Shown: positions 5,806-6,711 of the stretch, in pieces
Layout: the number at the start of each line of letters is the position of its first letter
Numbering within the stretch: position 1 is the stretch's first letter
From: Candidatus Bathyarchaeota archaeon
Lineage (GTDB): Archaea; Asgardarchaeota; Lokiarchaeia; Sigyniarchaeales; Sigyniarchaeaceae
Length of the DNA stretch: 6,711 nucleotides
NCBI GenBank assembly: GCA_014729935.1
Contig: WJJB01000343.1
Location: forward strand, 1 to 6,711
Reading direction: 5' to 3'
The notes under the pieces: model-generated
Told to the model about the DNA's origin: nothing
The model's database searches: none
Seen by the model: only the letters and a program-made list of their open reading frames with translations
Position numbers and translations under genes: made by a program

Positions 5806-6711
5806 TCAAGATTCCAAGAATACCTTGAATCCCTTCCACGTTGCATGAAGATCCGCCACGTGGGAGATCTCGAAGGGGCTATGCATGTTAAGCAGGGATG
5901 GACCTGCATCCACCACGTCACAATTGAACGATTCAGAGATATACTTGGCGATGGTACCCCCGCCCCCTGCATCCACGGCACCAAGTGATGTGACTTGGAA
6001 GGGAACGCCATTTCGCGAGAAAATTTCCCCGAGAAATGCCATGTGCCGTCCAGAGGCATCATTTGCACCAATTTTTCCACCATAACCGGTATATTTCATG
6101 ATTGCGATGCCCTTGCCGAGAACTGCTGCACTCTTGGGGTCGTGGACGCTCTTAAACGTTGGATCGAGTGCCGCGGTCACGTCCGCGGAGAGGACTTTCA
6201 CCTTTTCCAAGCAGCGATTCAAGTTTTTCGATCGATCATCTATCCCTGCCCGAAGCATCAAGTCATTCATCACGTGATGCAACCAGGACGACCGTGCGCC
6301 CGTGGGACCATTACTACCTATTTCCTCCTTGTCGAACAATGCAATCGCAGCAGTACTTGGAGGAATTCCATCCACTGCGCCAAGTGCTCTTGCGGCTGCA
6401 AAGGAGCAGATCCCATCGTCCTGTCCCGCACCACCGATCATTGAAGCATCAATCCCCACGTGACGAGGCCCCATAACGGGAACGAGTGAAAGCTCAGACG
6501 CGTGAAAATCTTCCTCCGTGATTCCATACTTCCTGTTGAGACCGCGCAGGACGGTCAGCTTGAATTTCTCCTTTGCATTGCCATCATCATCAGGAAAAGC
6601 AGCAATCAAGGCATTCATCTCCTCCCCTTTCATCACGTCGGAGGTTTTCCGCTTTGATTGAACGTTCTTGTGAAGATGGATGAGCAGGTCTGGAATGGTG
6701 AACACGGGATC
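5806..6711 (-). CDS. M18 family aminopeptidase (aspartyl aminopeptidase type), C-terminal part, cut by the right edge
   Basis: The frame is open through base 6711; the first visible residues are DPVFTIPDLLIHLHKNV, a sequence from inside M18 enzymes, so the GTG at 6705 is not the start. The 301 visible residues are about two-thirds of the usual 430-470. Counting from base 6711, ligand motifs are GAGQDDG (D98, D99), FDKEEIGS (E129, E130, the catalytic pair), SADV (D177) and NMHS (H277). By family knowledge these bind the two metal ions and activate water; the first histidine ligand lies in the missing part. VDAGGGGTI (246-254) and the final DLHATWKGFKVF are also typical. M18 enzymes are cytoplasmic and form tetrahedral twelve-subunit particles that remove N-terminal residues, often Asp or Glu, from peptides. 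Substrate choice cannot be read here. The gene converges on the propeller gene, with 60 bases between the stops. Confidence 0.92.
   Translation of the reverse strand, partial: DPVFTIPDLLIHLHKNVQSKRKTSDVMKGEEMNALIAAFPDDDGNAKEKFKLTVLRGLNRKYGITEEDFHASELSLVPVMGPRHVGIDASMIGGAGQDDGICSFAAARALGAVDGIPPSTAAIALFDKEEIGSNGPTGARSSWLHHVMNDLMLRAGIDDRSKNLNRCLEKVKVLSADVTAALDPTFKSVHDPKSAAVLGKGIAIMKYTGYGGKIGANDASGRHMAFLGEIFSRNGVPFQVTSLGAVDAGGGGTIAKYISESFNCDVVDAGPSLLNMHSPFEISHVADLHATWKGFKVFLES

Noticed and set aside
5583..6083. Minus-strand 166-codon frame across the propeller and aminopeptidase ends
   Set aside because: It overlaps two well-supported genes in other frames, crosses both of their stops, and its sequence has no recognisable domain.
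5995..6476. Plus-strand frames of 105 and 149 codons opposite the aminopeptidase gene
   Set aside because: The M18 motifs on the minus strand are unmistakable. The plus-strand frames are antisense shadows rich in His, Ser, Arg and Cys.
1..6711. CRISPR array, tRNA, transposon ends or a defence gene cluster
   Set aside because: No regularly spaced direct repeats, cloverleaf-like sequence, transposase motifs or terminal inverted repeats were found by reading. The genes present are a phosphatase, an MBL enzyme, a peptidase and membrane proteins, with no known defence signature.

Overview
The window looks archaeal. Candidate promoters have a TATA-like box preceded by a purine-rich BRE-like stretch. 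Transcript ends are marked by short T-runs. Shine-Dalgarno-like sites are present but mixed (GGTGATC before the gene at the left edge, AGGAG before the beta-propeller gene). One gene encodes a secreted beta-propeller held by a single C-terminal membrane helix with a short basic tail. That surface-protein design is common in Asgard (Promethearchaeota) and some euryarchaeal genomes. The Asgard guess is inference only, because the window holds no marker gene.

Layout, left to right. (1) 1-114, minus: the 5' end of a small membrane-protein gene, cut by the window edge, with a good Shine-Dalgarno and a TATA box at 180-192. (2) 115-677: about 560 bases with no convincing gene, holding that promoter, a dyad at 229-243 and a T-tract. 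(3) 678-2075, plus: a membrane-tethered metallophosphoesterase resembling purple acid phosphatases, predicted to face outside. (4) 2072-2251, plus: an unlisted 59-codon ORF whose ATG overlaps the phosphatase stop (ATGA); it faintly resembles the C-terminal tail of DUF418-type membrane proteins. (5) 2258-2941, minus: a two-helix membrane protein with a long basic linker and a C-terminal zinc ribbon. The convergent stops of (4) and (5) sit inside a perfect GAAA-loop hairpin. (6) 3107-4012, plus (longer starts possible): an RNase Z-like metallo-beta-lactamase-fold protein. (7) 4141-5745, plus: a seven-blade SBBP-type propeller, an Ig-like segment and a C-terminal membrane anchor. (8) 5806-6711, minus: the C-terminal two-thirds of an M18 (aspartyl) aminopeptidase, open at the right edge.

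The genes do not form one obvious operon. Orientations alternate and most genes have their own candidate promoter; only the phosphatase and the 59-codon ORF look coupled. Three products (phosphatase, zinc-ribbon protein, propeller) are membrane-bound, and two of these are predicted to display large domains outside the cell. The MBL protein and the aminopeptidase look cytoplasmic. I found no CRISPR array, tRNA, rRNA, transposase or recognisable defence system. The best leads are the coupled small ORF, the divergent RNase Z-like protein and the membrane-anchored zinc ribbon.
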